NCBI GenBank assembly: GCA_964543125.1
Contig: CAZIWX010000004.1
Span: 1 to 50,336, forward strand
Length of the DNA: 50,336 nt
Direction of reading: 5' to 3'
DNA from: CAZIWX01 sp964543125
Lineage (GTDB): Bacteria > Fidelibacterota > UBA8477
Made by a program: the position numbers and the translations under genes. Position 1 is the stretch's first letter. Each line of letters opens with the position of its first letter. The notes beneath the pieces were generated by a model that saw only the letters and a list, made by a program, of their open reading frames with translations, was not told the origin of the DNA and searched no databases. This document shows positions 16,237 through 25,311 of the stretch, one piece after another.

Positions 16237-16899
16237 TTAGCCGGCGATTTGGCGAATTACTTCCGATTCTAAAATTTGCGTACCGGAACCTTCCGCCCGG
16301 GCTGTTTTTACCATGGCTTGGGCCAGGGCATCGGCGGCAATGGGTTTTAAGCGGGCTGGCAGAATGCCTGACAGCATCTGCCCAAGAGTCTGGCCGGCGA
16401 ATTCTCCCAGACGAAAGTCATCTCGTTTCCCCAGGAGCAGGGATGGCCGGAGAATAGTCATTCGCGGATAATCCAGCCGCTCCAGTGCCTGCTCAAGCTC
16501 ACCCTTAACGCGATTGTAAAATATTCTTGAAGCCGGGCTGGCGCCGCTGGCGGTGATGACGAGAAAATGGTGGGCGCCCTGTTGCAAGGCTAATTGAGCC
16601 AGGGCATAAGGATAGATAAAATCCACGGCATAAAAAGCCGCTTTACTCCCGGCTTTTTTCATGGTGGTCCCAAGGGCGCAAAAGACATCCCGGGCGTTTA
16701 ATCGATCCGCAATGGATGGCAGGTCATTAAAATCGGATAGTTCGATGGCTTCCAGGCGGGGGTAATCGGAGATATTGGTGATCGAACGGCGCGTGAGAAT
16801 TTTGATTTTGGTGTAATAGCCGCCGGTGTTCAGGTGGTTGAGCAGAGCCTTGCCCACCAGCCCCGTGGCGCCTAAAACCAAAGCCGTTTTCCCGGTCAC
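16237..16899 (-). CDS. Atypical SDR, NAD(P)-binding (HTATIP2/YwnB-like)
   Basis: 220 residues. N-terminal Rossmann nucleotide-binding motif LGATGLVGKALL, then GTTMKKAGSKAAFYAVD, VITASGASPASRIFYNRVKG and the Y-x3-K-like YNRVKGELE, a pattern of atypical short-chain dehydrogenases related to human HTATIP2. Substrate unknown. The GTG start overlaps the TGA of the adenine deaminase gene (GTGA), so translation is coupled and the two are in one transcript. Confidence 0.75.
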   Translation of the reverse strand: MTGKTALVLGATGLVGKALLNHLNTGGYYTKIKILTRRSITNISDYPRLEAIELSDFNDLPSIADRLNARDVFCALGTTMKKAGSKAAFYAVDFIYPYALAQLALQQGAHHFLVITASGASPASRIFYNRVKGELEQALERLDYPRMTILRPSLLLGKRDDFRLGEFAGQTLGQMLSGILPARLKPIAADALAQAMVKTARAEGSGTQILESEVIRQIAG

Positions 16900-17933
16900 T
16901 CATCGGCCTCGATTTTCGCATAAGGCTCAAAAAAGCAATTCACTTCATCCAGCAGCGTGGTTTGCTCCAGGGGATCCAGAAAAGTAGCCTGGACTCCGTT
17001 TTGGGCCAGCCGGATGATTTGACTCAAATCCAGATCAAGCGCGGCTTGGGTTTGGATGAAATTTTCAGTGAGGTAACCACCAAAATAAGCCGGATCATCA
17101 GAATTAATTGTCACCCGGAGTCCCTGATTCAAAAGGAATTTCAGTGAATGGTTCGACATGCTATCGAAGACCCGGAGCTTGATGTTGGACAGCGGACAAA
17201 CGGTCAACGGAATTTGATGATCCCGTAGATAACGGATCAGATCCGGGTCCTCGGCTGAGCGTACGCCGTGGTCGATTCGGCTCACTTTTAAAAATTCCAG
17301 GGCTTGGCGAATGTATTCTGGTGGACCTTCTTCACCGGCGTGAGCCACCGTAAAAAATCCTTTCGCCCGGGCTTTATTAAACACACTAAGGAATTTTTTC
17401 GGTGGATGACCCAACTCGGAAGAATCCAGCCCGACCGCACTGATCCACTGTTTATAGGGCTGCGCCTGGTTCAGCGTTTTCATGGCCGACTCCGCGCTAA
17501 GATGGCGTAAAAAACTCAGGATCAGCTTGGATGAGATACCCCATTTTTGATGCGCATCAACCAAGGCGCTATAAATACCCTCGACCACCTGCTCAAAAGG
17601 AATGCCGCGAGCGGTGTGGGTTTGTGGATCAAAAAAGATTTCCACATGCCGGACATTTTCCTGGTGCATCCGTTCCAAATAGGCGGCGGTGAGCTCGTAA
17701 AAATCCTGTTCCTTTTGCAAAACGGCGGCACCGGCGTAATAAATATCGAGAAAACTTTGGAGATCGGTAAAGTTGTAGGCCGCCCGAATCCCGGCAATAT
17801 TGTTAAACGGGAGTTTGATGCCATTCCGGTCCGCGAGATTGAACATCATTTCCGGCTCCAGAGTCCCCTCGATATGGAGGTGGAGTTCTACCTTGGGCAT
17901 CTTGCGAATGATCTCTTCGAGATTTAGTGGCAT
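16896..17933 (-). CDS. Adenine deaminase, adenosine-deaminase-like family
   Basis: 345 residues; likely converts adenine to hypoxanthine. Metal site: His18/His20 in ELHLHIEG, HAGEEG, IDHGVRS and the Asp pair in INSDDPAYFGGYL. LQSFLDIYYAG, EIFFDPQTHTARG and GLDSSELGHPPKKF are characteristic of the adenine-deaminase (fungal Aah1-type) branch, not true adenosine deaminases, which have a different loop at the GHPP position. Start ATG 17933 has only a weak ribosome-binding site. First gene of an operon with the overlapping SDR. With the cytosine deaminase at 7771, the organism has two base-level deaminases of eukaryote-like subfamilies. Confidence 0.85.
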   Translation of the reverse strand: MPLNLEEIIRKMPKVELHLHIEGTLEPEMMFNLADRNGIKLPFNNIAGIRAAYNFTDLQSFLDIYYAGAAVLQKEQDFYELTAAYLERMHQENVRHVEIFFDPQTHTARGIPFEQVVEGIYSALVDAHQKWGISSKLILSFLRHLSAESAMKTLNQAQPYKQWISAVGLDSSELGHPPKKFLSVFNKARAKGFFTVAHAGEEGPPEYIRQALEFLKVSRIDHGVRSAEDPDLIRYLRDHQIPLTVCPLSNIKLRVFDSMSNHSLKFLLNQGLRVTINSDDPAYFGGYLTENFIQTQAALDLDLSQIIRLAQNGVQATFLDPLEQTTLLDEVNCFFEPYAKIEADE

Positions 17934-18233
17934 GTGTGTTTGTTCCCGACCCAGGGCTATATTTTTTTTAAAAATGGCCCTTAACCGTCGTTCTGTCTAC
18001 GCAAATCCGGAAGCGGGCCGTGTTTTTTCTAGCTTTAAAATGAGTTTAATCGTTAAGATGTGGTAGCTCAAGAGAAAAAAGGGTAGGTTCCGAGCTGATT
18101 AATCCATTTGAAAGCCCGGCCGGCAACATTAAACTTCCCTATATCCGGCTTGCCAACCTGACCTTTTAACGGTGTCTGTAATTCCCGGCACCCCCGGTAA
18201 AGCCTTTCAATTCAAAGTGAAAGCGAGGCGTTA
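17934..18233. other. Intergenic region between divergent genes
   Basis: 300 bases separating the divergent adenine deaminase and lipid kinase genes; both promoters must lie here. I see no consensus -35/-10 pair with correct spacing and no strong hairpin. Confidence 0.4.
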
Positions 18234-19148
18234 ATGAACCCTAATCACCGGTATTTACTCATTGTCAATCCCGAAGCCGGTAGCCGGCGCACTATGCAAG
18301 CGCTGCCTGAAATCGATCATCTACTGCGGACCCGCGGCGCTAAATTTGAATTCCATTTTACCGATGAACCGGGCCACGCTACCCAATTAGTGCAGGAGCT
18401 CGGCCGGGATTTTGACGTGATTGTTTCAGTGGGCGGCGATGGCACCATTAATGAAATCCTTAACGGTATGCCGGACCTGGACAAACCGCTGGGAATCATC
18501 CCCATCGGCACCGGAAATGATTTTGCCCTGAGTTGCTCCATTCCCGTGAGCTCGGTGGAGAGCGCAATTGACATTCTTCTGAAACACGAGTTAAAAACGC
18601 TGGACGTGGGTGAGGTGAATGGCCGCCGGTTCATCAATGTCATGGGGCTGGGTTTTGAAGGCCGGGCCAATGATATCGGGCAAAAGCTCGCCTTTATGAA
18701 GGGCGCCCCCAAGTACATTCTGGCCATCGGGTTTACCTTTTTCAGTTACCACCGCATTCTCATGCATGTTGAATTCAACGATACCATATTAAACGAGAAA
18801 ATGTTTCTCATCAGCGTTGGTAATGGCTGGAATGTGGGTGGGGGACTGCAACTGACGCCCCGCGCCCGGCTGGATGACGGGAAATTCGATCTGTGCGTGG
18901 TTAAGCAGATAGCCCGCTACCGGATTGTCACGAATTTTCTGAAATTGTATAACGGAACGATCGGGGATTTGCCCGAGATTGAGCACTTTCAAACCGATCA
19001 CCTGGTGATTGAAAGTGAAACGGCAATCCCGGTCCACACAGACGGAGAGCGGATTTTGCCGGTGCCGCATCGTTTCGATGTATCGATTCACCCGGCGGCT
19101 CAGGTCATGATCGGCAATTGGTCGGCGGACACACGGCAATTCGATTAG
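18234..19148 (+). CDS. Diacylglycerol/lipid kinase, YegS/DgkB family
   Basis: 304 residues; ATP-dependent kinase of lipids such as diacylglycerol at the inner membrane face. The catalytic domain (about residues 1-130) has VNPEAGS, the nucleotide loop SVGGDGTINEIL and IPIGTGNDFA. The C-terminal beta-sandwich includes VGNGWNVGGGLQLTPRARLD and DGELI-like HTDGERI. Length is normal. The start is preceded by a GAGG element 7 bases upstream. Monocistronic as far as visible. Lipid, sphingosine and NAD kinase relatives share the fold, but GTGND with this C-terminus fits the DAGK/YegS group. Confidence 0.9.
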   Translation: MNPNHRYLLIVNPEAGSRRTMQALPEIDHLLRTRGAKFEFHFTDEPGHATQLVQELGRDFDVIVSVGGDGTINEILNGMPDLDKPLGIIPIGTGNDFALSCSIPVSSVESAIDILLKHELKTLDVGEVNGRRFINVMGLGFEGRANDIGQKLAFMKGAPKYILAIGFTFFSYHRILMHVEFNDTILNEKMFLISVGNGWNVGGGLQLTPRARLDDGKFDLCVVKQIARYRIVTNFLKLYNGTIGDLPEIEHFQTDHLVIESETAIPVHTDGERILPVPHRFDVSIHPAAQVMIGNWSADTRQFD

Positions 19149-19256
19149 CTCCGGGTTCCCGCCGGCTCATGCATCCAATAAAATTTTACTGTCCGGTTTC
19201 CGTGGCCGGGTTAGATTTTAACCTGTTTTCACTAGCCAACCGAAAGGATCGCGCCC

Positions 19257-20834
19257 TTGCCCGGGATTGATACACTTTTTATAAACGGACATATTCTAAC
19301 CCAGAATTTCCGGAATCCCACCGCCTCGCAATTAGGGTTGCAGGGCAATAAAATTATTGCCGTGGGCACTGATTTATCCATGTACCGAATTCCGGCCACG
19401 CGGGTCATTGACCTCCATGGTGCGGTAGTGACGCCGGGATTTCTTGATGTACATACTCATTTTCTGGAAGGTGGTCAGCACCTGCTGGCGGTGGATTTAA
19501 GAGCGGCCCGGAATAAAAAGGAATTCATTCAACTTTTATCTGAATTTGCCGAGACCATTCCGGTGGACCAATGGATCACCGGCGGTAATTGGGATCAGCA
19601 ACAATTTACGGACAAAGCCATGCCCCACCGAGGCTGGTTGGATGAAGCCGCGCCTGACCATTTCATCTTTGTGAATCGTTACGACGGCCATAGTGGCGTA
19701 GCCAATTCTAAAACGCTAAAATTGGCGGGGATCGATAGAAAAACACCGGAAATAACGGGCGGAAGGATTATTCGGGAAAAGAATGGAACGCCCACCGGAC
19801 TTTTAAAAGATGCCGCCATGAATCTGGTTTACCGGCATCATCCACCGGATAGTCCCGACGTTAAACAGCGCTACCTTGAAGCCGCCATGGATGAAGCCGT
19901 GCGCCAGGGGATTACCTCTATCAATGACATGAGTACCGATTTTGATCGGTTACGCTGGTACGAATCGCTAGCCCAAGATCACCGGTTGAGGGTACGAATT
20001 CGCGCCTACGTGCCCTTTTTGCAATGGCCCGATTTAAAAAAAGAACTGCAGACCGGTTTTTACCAGGATGAATGGTTCCAGGTTGGCGGACTGAAAGGCT
20101 TTTCCGATGGCAGTCTCGGTTCAGCCACGGCTCTCATGTTCGAGGATTATGCTAATGAGCCGGGAAATCACGGTTTAACTGACCGGGATTTCGAGAATTT
20201 GAGTCAGGTTCGGAAAATTTTATGGGACGCCGATGCCCACAACATTCAGGTGGTTATCCATGCGATTGGTGATCGGGCCAACCGGATGGTGTTGGATCTT
20301 TTTGATGAACTTTACCTGGCCCGGGGTAACCGGGACCGGCGTTTTCGAATTGAACACGCGCAGCATGTTCATCCGGACGATCAACCCCGGTTTGCCCGCC
20401 AGAAAGTTATCGCCAGTGTCCAGCCCTATCATTGTGTAGACGATTCCCGCTGGGCGGATGCGCTTCTCGGTGAGCGGGCCGGTTATGCCTACCCTTTTCG
20501 CAGTATTGTGCAAGCCGGAGGCCGCCTGTCGCTGGGGTCCGACTGGCCGGTGGCCCCCCTGAACGCCTTGCTTGGAATTCAGGCCGCCATGACGCGGAAC
20601 AACTGGATTCCCCGGGAGCAATTGGATTTGGCAACGGCACTCCACGCCCATACCCTGGGAGCGGCTTACGCTGAATTTTCCGACCAGATCAAGGGTCACC
20701 TGTCACCCGGAACGCTGGCGGATCTGGTGATTCTTAAGCGGGAAGTCCTGGACCTGGTGAATGTGGACTTAAGTGAAAATCAATTGATCAAAGCGGTGTT
20801 TTGTAACGGGGAATTGGTCTCGGGTGAAATTTAA
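19257..20834 (+). CDS. Amidohydrolase, YtcJ-like
   Basis: 525 residues; metal-dependent amidohydrolase of the YtcJ/amidohydrolase_3 family. Metal ligands: HTHFLEGG near residue 64, a Lys/His region in the barrel, IHAIGDRANRMVLD, RIEHAQHV and the Asp in LGSDWPVAP. Natural substrates of this family are mostly unknown. The likely start is TTG at 19257 with AAAGGA 8 bases upstream. It is 17 bases ahead of the gamma-glutamyl hydrolase-like gene, so the pair may hydrolyse related amide-type nitrogen compounds. No signal peptide. Confidence 0.85.
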   Translation: MPGIDTLFINGHILTQNFRNPTASQLGLQGNKIIAVGTDLSMYRIPATRVIDLHGAVVTPGFLDVHTHFLEGGQHLLAVDLRAARNKKEFIQLLSEFAETIPVDQWITGGNWDQQQFTDKAMPHRGWLDEAAPDHFIFVNRYDGHSGVANSKTLKLAGIDRKTPEITGGRIIREKNGTPTGLLKDAAMNLVYRHHPPDSPDVKQRYLEAAMDEAVRQGITSINDMSTDFDRLRWYESLAQDHRLRVRIRAYVPFLQWPDLKKELQTGFYQDEWFQVGGLKGFSDGSLGSATALMFEDYANEPGNHGLTDRDFENLSQVRKILWDADAHNIQVVIHAIGDRANRMVLDLFDELYLARGNRDRRFRIEHAQHVHPDDQPRFARQKVIASVQPYHCVDDSRWADALLGERAGYAYPFRSIVQAGGRLSLGSDWPVAPLNALLGIQAAMTRNNWIPREQLDLATALHAHTLGAAYAEFSDQIKGHLSPGTLADLVILKREVLDLVNVDLSENQLIKAVFCNGELVSGEI

Positions 20835-20851
20835 CCGAAGCGGGATAGGCC

Positions 20852-21595
20852 ATGCCAAAACCTGTCATAGCCATTAATGTAAGTTTTTATCCCATCGAGA
20901 AAATGACGCGGAGCGTCGTGGGTTCAGCCTACACGGACATGGTTCAGCGGGTTGGCGGGATTCCGTTTCTGATTCCCCCCCAGACGGATAACGCTCATTT
21001 GGATCGTCTGCTGGAATTTGCCGATGGCTTTGTCACGGTGGGTGGATATGATGTGGATCCCCGGCGGTATGGCGCGGACCCTGTTCCAGCCATGAAAAAC
21101 TTTACGATTCAGGACCCTCGCCGGGCGGAAAATGATTTTGGTCTGCTGGAACGGACGCTGGCAAAGCGGATTCCCACGCTGGCAATTTGTCTGGGTCTGC
21201 AGCAATTAAATATCATCCGTGGCGGATCGCTGTATCAGGACATTCCGACCCGGATTTCAAATCCACTGGTGCATAAAATTAAAGAATGGTACGATGCCCG
21301 GCATGAAGTGGAGTTTGAAAGAGGATCGCTTTTGCATAAGCTCACCGGCGCCTGCCGCACCGAGACCAATAGTGCCCACCACCAGTGCGTGAACACGGTC
21401 GGCCGGGGGTTCCATGTGGCGGGTTGGACATCCGATAACGTGGTGGAAGCACTTGAGCCCGATGATCCGGCGCTCCCGGTTTTGGGTGTTCAGTGGCACC
21501 CGGAATTTGAGCCAAATGAATTGGTGGGCGAGCGGTTATTTGAATGGCTAGTAACCACGATTCAAAAAGGACGGCCCGAGTCGATTTTAGCTTGA
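20852..21595 (+). CDS. Class I glutamine amidotransferase-like hydrolase (PuuD family)
   Basis: 247 residues. Peptidase C26 family, which includes gamma-glutamyl-GABA hydrolase PuuD. Catalytic Cys in LAICLGLQQLN, His/Glu in GVQWHPEFEP, plus GGYDVDPRRYG near the oxyanion site and TETNSAHHQ. Probably cleaves a gamma-glutamyl amide in the cytoplasm. Likely second gene of a two-gene operon. There is no putrescine pathway around it, so calling it puuD would go beyond the evidence. Confidence 0.85.
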   Translation: MPKPVIAINVSFYPIEKMTRSVVGSAYTDMVQRVGGIPFLIPPQTDNAHLDRLLEFADGFVTVGGYDVDPRRYGADPVPAMKNFTIQDPRRAENDFGLLERTLAKRIPTLAICLGLQQLNIIRGGSLYQDIPTRISNPLVHKIKEWYDARHEVEFERGSLLHKLTGACRTETNSAHHQCVNTVGRGFHVAGWTSDNVVEALEPDDPALPVLGVQWHPEFEPNELVGERLFEWLVTTIQKGRPESILA

Positions 21596-21602
21596 TTCCC
21601 AT

Positions 21603-21629
21603 AAAAAAATGGCGCTGAAAAGCGCCATT
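21603..21629 (-). terminator. Intrinsic terminator for the orphan groES gene
   Basis: AATGGCGCT and AGCGCCATT form a perfect 9-bp stem around a GAAA tetraloop, followed on the minus strand by seven T. It sits between two convergent genes, so it may also slow plus-strand transcription from the amidohydrolase operon. Confidence 0.8.
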
Positions 21630-21743
21630 GAATTTATCTGATCATCCGGCTAAATGCTAAATACACGGCTGTTTCCCCGAGCTTGCCGCAAGACCGCCGG
21701 ACAGATTCCACCCAGGAAAACGCGTGGAGCAAATTGATTCCTG

Positions 21744-22142
21744 TTATTTCCCAATTATATCCGACAAATCCACACCCCCATCATCCCGCTCCACTACCAG
21801 AATACCGGACAAGGGTACGATGACATATTGATCGTCTTTATATTTGATTTCGAAGGCAAATTTTTTCAGATACAGGGCATAATCACCCACTTCAACTTCC
21901 AGGGGCAGATACTTGACACGCTGACCGGCGTCATGACTCTGCCAGGGTTCGTCTCCGGAATCAGGATTGGGTAAGGGCGTCCCCGGCCCCACGGCTACGA
22001 CATATCCACCCTGAACATTATCTTTTTCCGTGACCGTTGGCGGCAGATACAAACCAGCCGCGGTCCGGTCACTGCCCTGATCCGGGAGGATAAGCACCCG
22101 GTCGCCGATGACCTTCAGGTTTTCGAGTTTTTTATGCCGCAT
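21744..22142 (-). CDS. Orphan GroES-family co-chaperonin
   Basis: About 132 residues. The GroES beta-barrel is clear: GDRVLILPD near the start, AGLYLPPTVTEK, the VQGGYVVAVGPG strand, VEVGDYALYLKK and VPLSGILVVE. It is longer than standard GroES (about 97), with an acidic insertion PNPDSGDEPWQSHDAGQR after VGPG and a C-terminal tail ending VDLSDIIGK. No groEL is next to it, so it may be a specialised or second co-chaperonin. Start ATG 22142 is set by AGGAG 6 bases upstream. Confidence 0.85.
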   Translation of the reverse strand: MRHKKLENLKVIGDRVLILPDQGSDRTAAGLYLPPTVTEKDNVQGGYVVAVGPGTPLPNPDSGDEPWQSHDAGQRVKYLPLEVEVGDYALYLKKFAFEIKYKDDQYVIVPLSGILVVERDDGGVDLSDIIGK

Positions 22143-22347
22143 AATCATCTCCTGGTATAAGATAAGGTCACTGATACCTGAAATGCCGGAAATATTTCTT
22201 CCAAAAATTTGTTGCGAAACCTTAACCTCGATTTTGCGTATTTAGAGAGGTGCAAAAAAGAGAATGGAGTGAACCGTTTGAAATTTGACCGGCGCAATTA
22301 ATATTGATCGTGAGTTATTCAATCAAAACGAAGGAGGATGTATAAAA

Positions 22348-23091
22348 ATGCGAACCAGTAATCCTGTTTTCGGACGGGCCTTCAGCCAGCCCGGGCGTTT
22401 TGCCGCCACCGGCGCCAAGACCATGACCGTTTCCGGAACCATTGATAAAGCCGCCATATTATTTTTTGTGTTACTCATAGGCGCCACTTATTCCTGGAAT
22501 CAATTCTATGCCTTTGACGAAACGGCGGTGGCGCCGGGTAGCTTGATGACCCTGGGACTGGTGGTGGGGCTTATTGCGGCTTTCGCAACCATCTTCAAAC
22601 CCCATTGGGCGCCTGTTTCAGCGGTGATTTACGCGGGCGCCGAGGGGTTACTGCTGGGAAGCCTGACTGCCATGGTAAATGCCTATGCGCCGGGGTTGGC
22701 GATTCAGGCGGTGCTGCTGACACTTGGTGTATTGTTAACTATGCTGGCATTATATCGTTTTCGGATCATTCGGGTTACGCAAAAACTGCGGGCCGGGATT
22801 ATCTCCGCCACCGGTGGCATCTTTATTTTCTATATGATCATGATGGTCATGGGCTTTTTCGGTGTGCAACCGGCGTTCATGTATAATGCTTCACCCATGG
22901 GGCTGGGGATTAGTTTGATCATTATCGGTGTAGCCGCCTTCAACCTGCTGCTGGATTTTGATTTTATTGAGCGCGCCAGTGGTCAGGGTCTGCCGGGATA
23001 CATGAATTGGTATGCGGCGTTTGGATTGATGGTCACGCTGATCTGGCTCTATATCGAGATTTTGAATTTACTGTCCCGGCTGCGGAGGTAA
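22348..23091 (+). CDS. Bax inhibitor-1/YccA family membrane protein
   Basis: 247 residues with seven predicted hydrophobic helices. YccA/YbhL-type proteins act in the inner membrane; some modulate FtsH or act as calcium leak channels. Features: FFVLLIGATYSW in the first helix, YAGAEGLLLG, IISATGGIFIFYMIMM, and IERASGQGLPGYMNWYAAFG then LVTLIWLYIEILNLLSRL at the end. ATG 22348 has AAGGAGG 10 bases upstream; the longer frame upstream is unsupported. No partner genes adjacent. Confidence 0.9.
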   Translation: MRTSNPVFGRAFSQPGRFAATGAKTMTVSGTIDKAAILFFVLLIGATYSWNQFYAFDETAVAPGSLMTLGLVVGLIAAFATIFKPHWAPVSAVIYAGAEGLLLGSLTAMVNAYAPGLAIQAVLLTLGVLLTMLALYRFRIIRVTQKLRAGIISATGGIFIFYMIMMVMGFFGVQPAFMYNASPMGLGISLIIIGVAAFNLLLDFDFIERASGQGLPGYMNWYAAFGLMVTLIWLYIEILNLLSRLRR

Positions 23092-23240
23092 GCAGAGCGT
23101 ATTTTACCCCGCACGGGGCGTTGCTTTATTTTAATTCTCTTTAACAGACCATAAGAACTGCTAAAAAACAAGACCCGGAGCGGCCGGGAAAAGACGGGTA
23201 GAGTGCTTGTTATCATCCCTAAAAACCAGTCTATCCCCAG

Positions 23241-23273
23241 GAAACCGGGTTGGCTGGCGCGAAACCCGGTTTC
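23241..23273. other. Strong hairpin between BI-1 and M3 peptidase genes
   Basis: GAAACCGGGTT (23241-23251) is perfectly complementary to AACCCGGTTTC (23263-23273), an 11-bp stem with an 11-base loop. It is followed by ATTTCACATTT, not a clean T run. It could terminate the upstream gene or be a REP-like element. Confidence 0.5.
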
Positions 23274-23380
23274 ATTTCACATTTCCTTGATTTTCAGTGG
23301 AATGTCCTCATTTTATCTGGCTAATGGTATTCAGACGTACTTTAATTTTACAGACTGATCAGAAGAAAGGATTGCTTAAC

Positions 23381-25168
23381 ATGACCACAGCTACTAAGAC
23401 CGGCGCCGAACGGATTCGCTGGGACCTTTCGGATTTATTCAGCGGACTGACTGACCCACGGATCGAGACGACCCTTAAAACCGCTGAAAAAGAAGCCCGG
23501 GCATTCATTGAAAAATACCGGGGTAAGCTGGTTCAAATGACCCCGGCGGAGTTGTTACAAGCCTTTAAGGATGAGGAATCACTCGTATCACCGGTCTATC
23601 ATCTGAGCCAATTTGCCCATCTACATACGGCCGTTGACACCGCCGATGAGCAAGCCAAAGCTCTGGAAGCCCGGATTGACGAAGCCATGTCTCACATCGG
23701 CAAGCAGTTGGTCTTTTTTAATCTGGAACTGGGCGCTATGCCCGAGGCTGACTTTGCAAAATTTGACGGAGCGCCGGAACTGAAAGACTATCAGTATCCT
23801 ATTTATCAGAGCCGTAAAAATGCCAAATACGATTTGTCCGAGAAAGAGGAGCAGATCCTGATCCTAAAAGATCTCACCGCCAGGCAGGCCAATCAGAAGT
23901 TGTACGATGAATTGACCTCTTCTTTTCAGTTTGAGTTTGAACTGGATGGCGAAGTGCAGCAAATGAATGGATCCCAACTCCGCGCCTTACGCCTGCATGC
24001 CAATGCCGATGTGCGGCGCCGGGCCATGAAGGTGTTTTTCGACCGGTATGCCGCTAATAAACTCGTCATCACCCATTTGTATAATACCATCGTGAAAGAC
24101 TTTGGCATTGAACAGAAGCTGCGCGGTTATTCAACGCCGATTAGTGTGATGAATACCCGCAACGATTTGAGTGAAGATGCCGTGCAGACTTTGATTCAGG
24201 TGACTTCGGAATCATCCGCGCTGGTCCAGCGCTACTATAAACTTAAAGCACGGTTGCTGGGATTGACGGACATGACCTTGGCCGATATCTACGCCCCCCT
24301 GCCCCAAAGTTCCAAAGACTACAGCTTTGACGAGGCCAAATTTCTGGTTCTGGATGCCTTCGGCTCTTTCGACGGACAATTTCAATCCCTGGCCAAGTCC
24401 ATGTTCGACGGGAATCGCGTTGACGCCCCGGTAACACCCACGAAGCGCGGTGGTGCTTTTTGCTCCAGCTCCACACCGGGTCTGAAACCGTATGTGCTAC
24501 TGAATTTTACCAGTAAGTTGCGCGATGTATCCACCATGGCTCACGAACTGGGTCATGCAATTCACGCCATGCTGGGAACGGATTTAAAGCTTAGTACTTT
24601 TCACGCGATTTTACCGTTGGCCGAAACCGCATCCGTCTTTTCCGAAATGATATTGACCGATTATTTCCTAAAGCGGGAATCCAGTAAAGAGGCCAAACAA
24701 GCATTATTGACGAGCAAGCTGGAGGACATTATTGCCACCAGCCATCGTCAGAACATGTTCAGCCGCTTTGAGATTGCGGCGCATACCAGGATTGGCCAAA
24801 ACCTGATGTCCAGCAACGATTTGTGTGCATTATATCACAGTGAACTGGAGCTGATTTTTGGCGGCGCGGTGAGTTATCCGGATGAATATGACTGGGAGTG
24901 GTCATCCATTCCCCATATTTTCCAGGTGCCGTTTTATGTTTATGCCTATAATTTCGGGAATCTACTGGTATTGGCTTTGTATCAGCAGTATCTGGAAGAA
25001 GGTAACGCCTTTATTCCGAAGTATAAAAAATTCCTGAGCCTGGGGTCATCCGCCAAACCGACGGAAATCACCGCTCTTGTGGGTGCTGATATTGAAGATC
25101 CGGCGTTCTGGCGCAAGAGCCTAAAGTACATCGAACATTTGATTGATGAGTTGGAAGCCATTATCTAA
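23381..25168 (+). CDS. pepF: M3-family oligoendopeptidase F
   Basis: 595 residues; cytoplasmic zinc metallopeptidase that degrades oligopeptides. An N-terminal oligopeptidase-F lobe begins IRWDLSDLFSGL. The zinc site is HELGHAIH (His388, Glu389, His392), with the third ligand Glu downstream in ETASVFSEM. Also GGAFCSSSTPGLKPYVLLNF, typical of this family. Length is standard for PepF. ATG 23381 has AAAGGA 9 bases upstream; the frame continues upstream without a ribosome-binding site. Followed by an intrinsic terminator. Confidence 0.93.
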   Translation: MTTATKTGAERIRWDLSDLFSGLTDPRIETTLKTAEKEARAFIEKYRGKLVQMTPAELLQAFKDEESLVSPVYHLSQFAHLHTAVDTADEQAKALEARIDEAMSHIGKQLVFFNLELGAMPEADFAKFDGAPELKDYQYPIYQSRKNAKYDLSEKEEQILILKDLTARQANQKLYDELTSSFQFEFELDGEVQQMNGSQLRALRLHANADVRRRAMKVFFDRYAANKLVITHLYNTIVKDFGIEQKLRGYSTPISVMNTRNDLSEDAVQTLIQVTSESSALVQRYYKLKARLLGLTDMTLADIYAPLPQSSKDYSFDEAKFLVLDAFGSFDGQFQSLAKSMFDGNRVDAPVTPTKRGGAFCSSSTPGLKPYVLLNFTSKLRDVSTMAHELGHAIHAMLGTDLKLSTFHAILPLAETASVFSEMILTDYFLKRESSKEAKQALLTSKLEDIIATSHRQNMFSRFEIAAHTRIGQNLMSSNDLCALYHSELELIFGGAVSYPDEYDWEWSSIPHIFQVPFYVYAYNFGNLLVLALYQQYLEEGNAFIPKYKKFLSLGSSAKPTEITALVGADIEDPAFWRKSLKYIEHLIDELEAII

Positions 25169-25192
25169 CCTGCCAAATACCGGCAAAAAAAG

Positions 25193-25219
25193 CTCCCATA
25201 ATCAGGGAGTTTTTTATTT
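25193..25219 (+). terminator. Intrinsic terminator of the M3 peptidase gene
   Basis: CTCCC (25193-25197) and GGGAG (25205-25209) form the stem, extended by an A run on the left and a T run on the right (TTTTTTATTTT). Confidence 0.8.
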
Positions 25220-25253
25220 TTCACCAATTGGTGAAACACTATTTGGTGAAAAT
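25219..25253. repeat. Palindromic repeat, left flank of AAA ATPase
   Basis: Perfect 18-bp palindrome TTTCACCAATTGGTGAAA followed by CACTATTTGGTGAAAAT. A direct copy lies at 26493-26527. Confidence 0.85.
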
Positions 25254-25311
25254 AAAAGAACTTCTTAAAACGAACTATCCTCCAGGCAGAGCCCAAGGGA
25301 ATTATTTTCGA

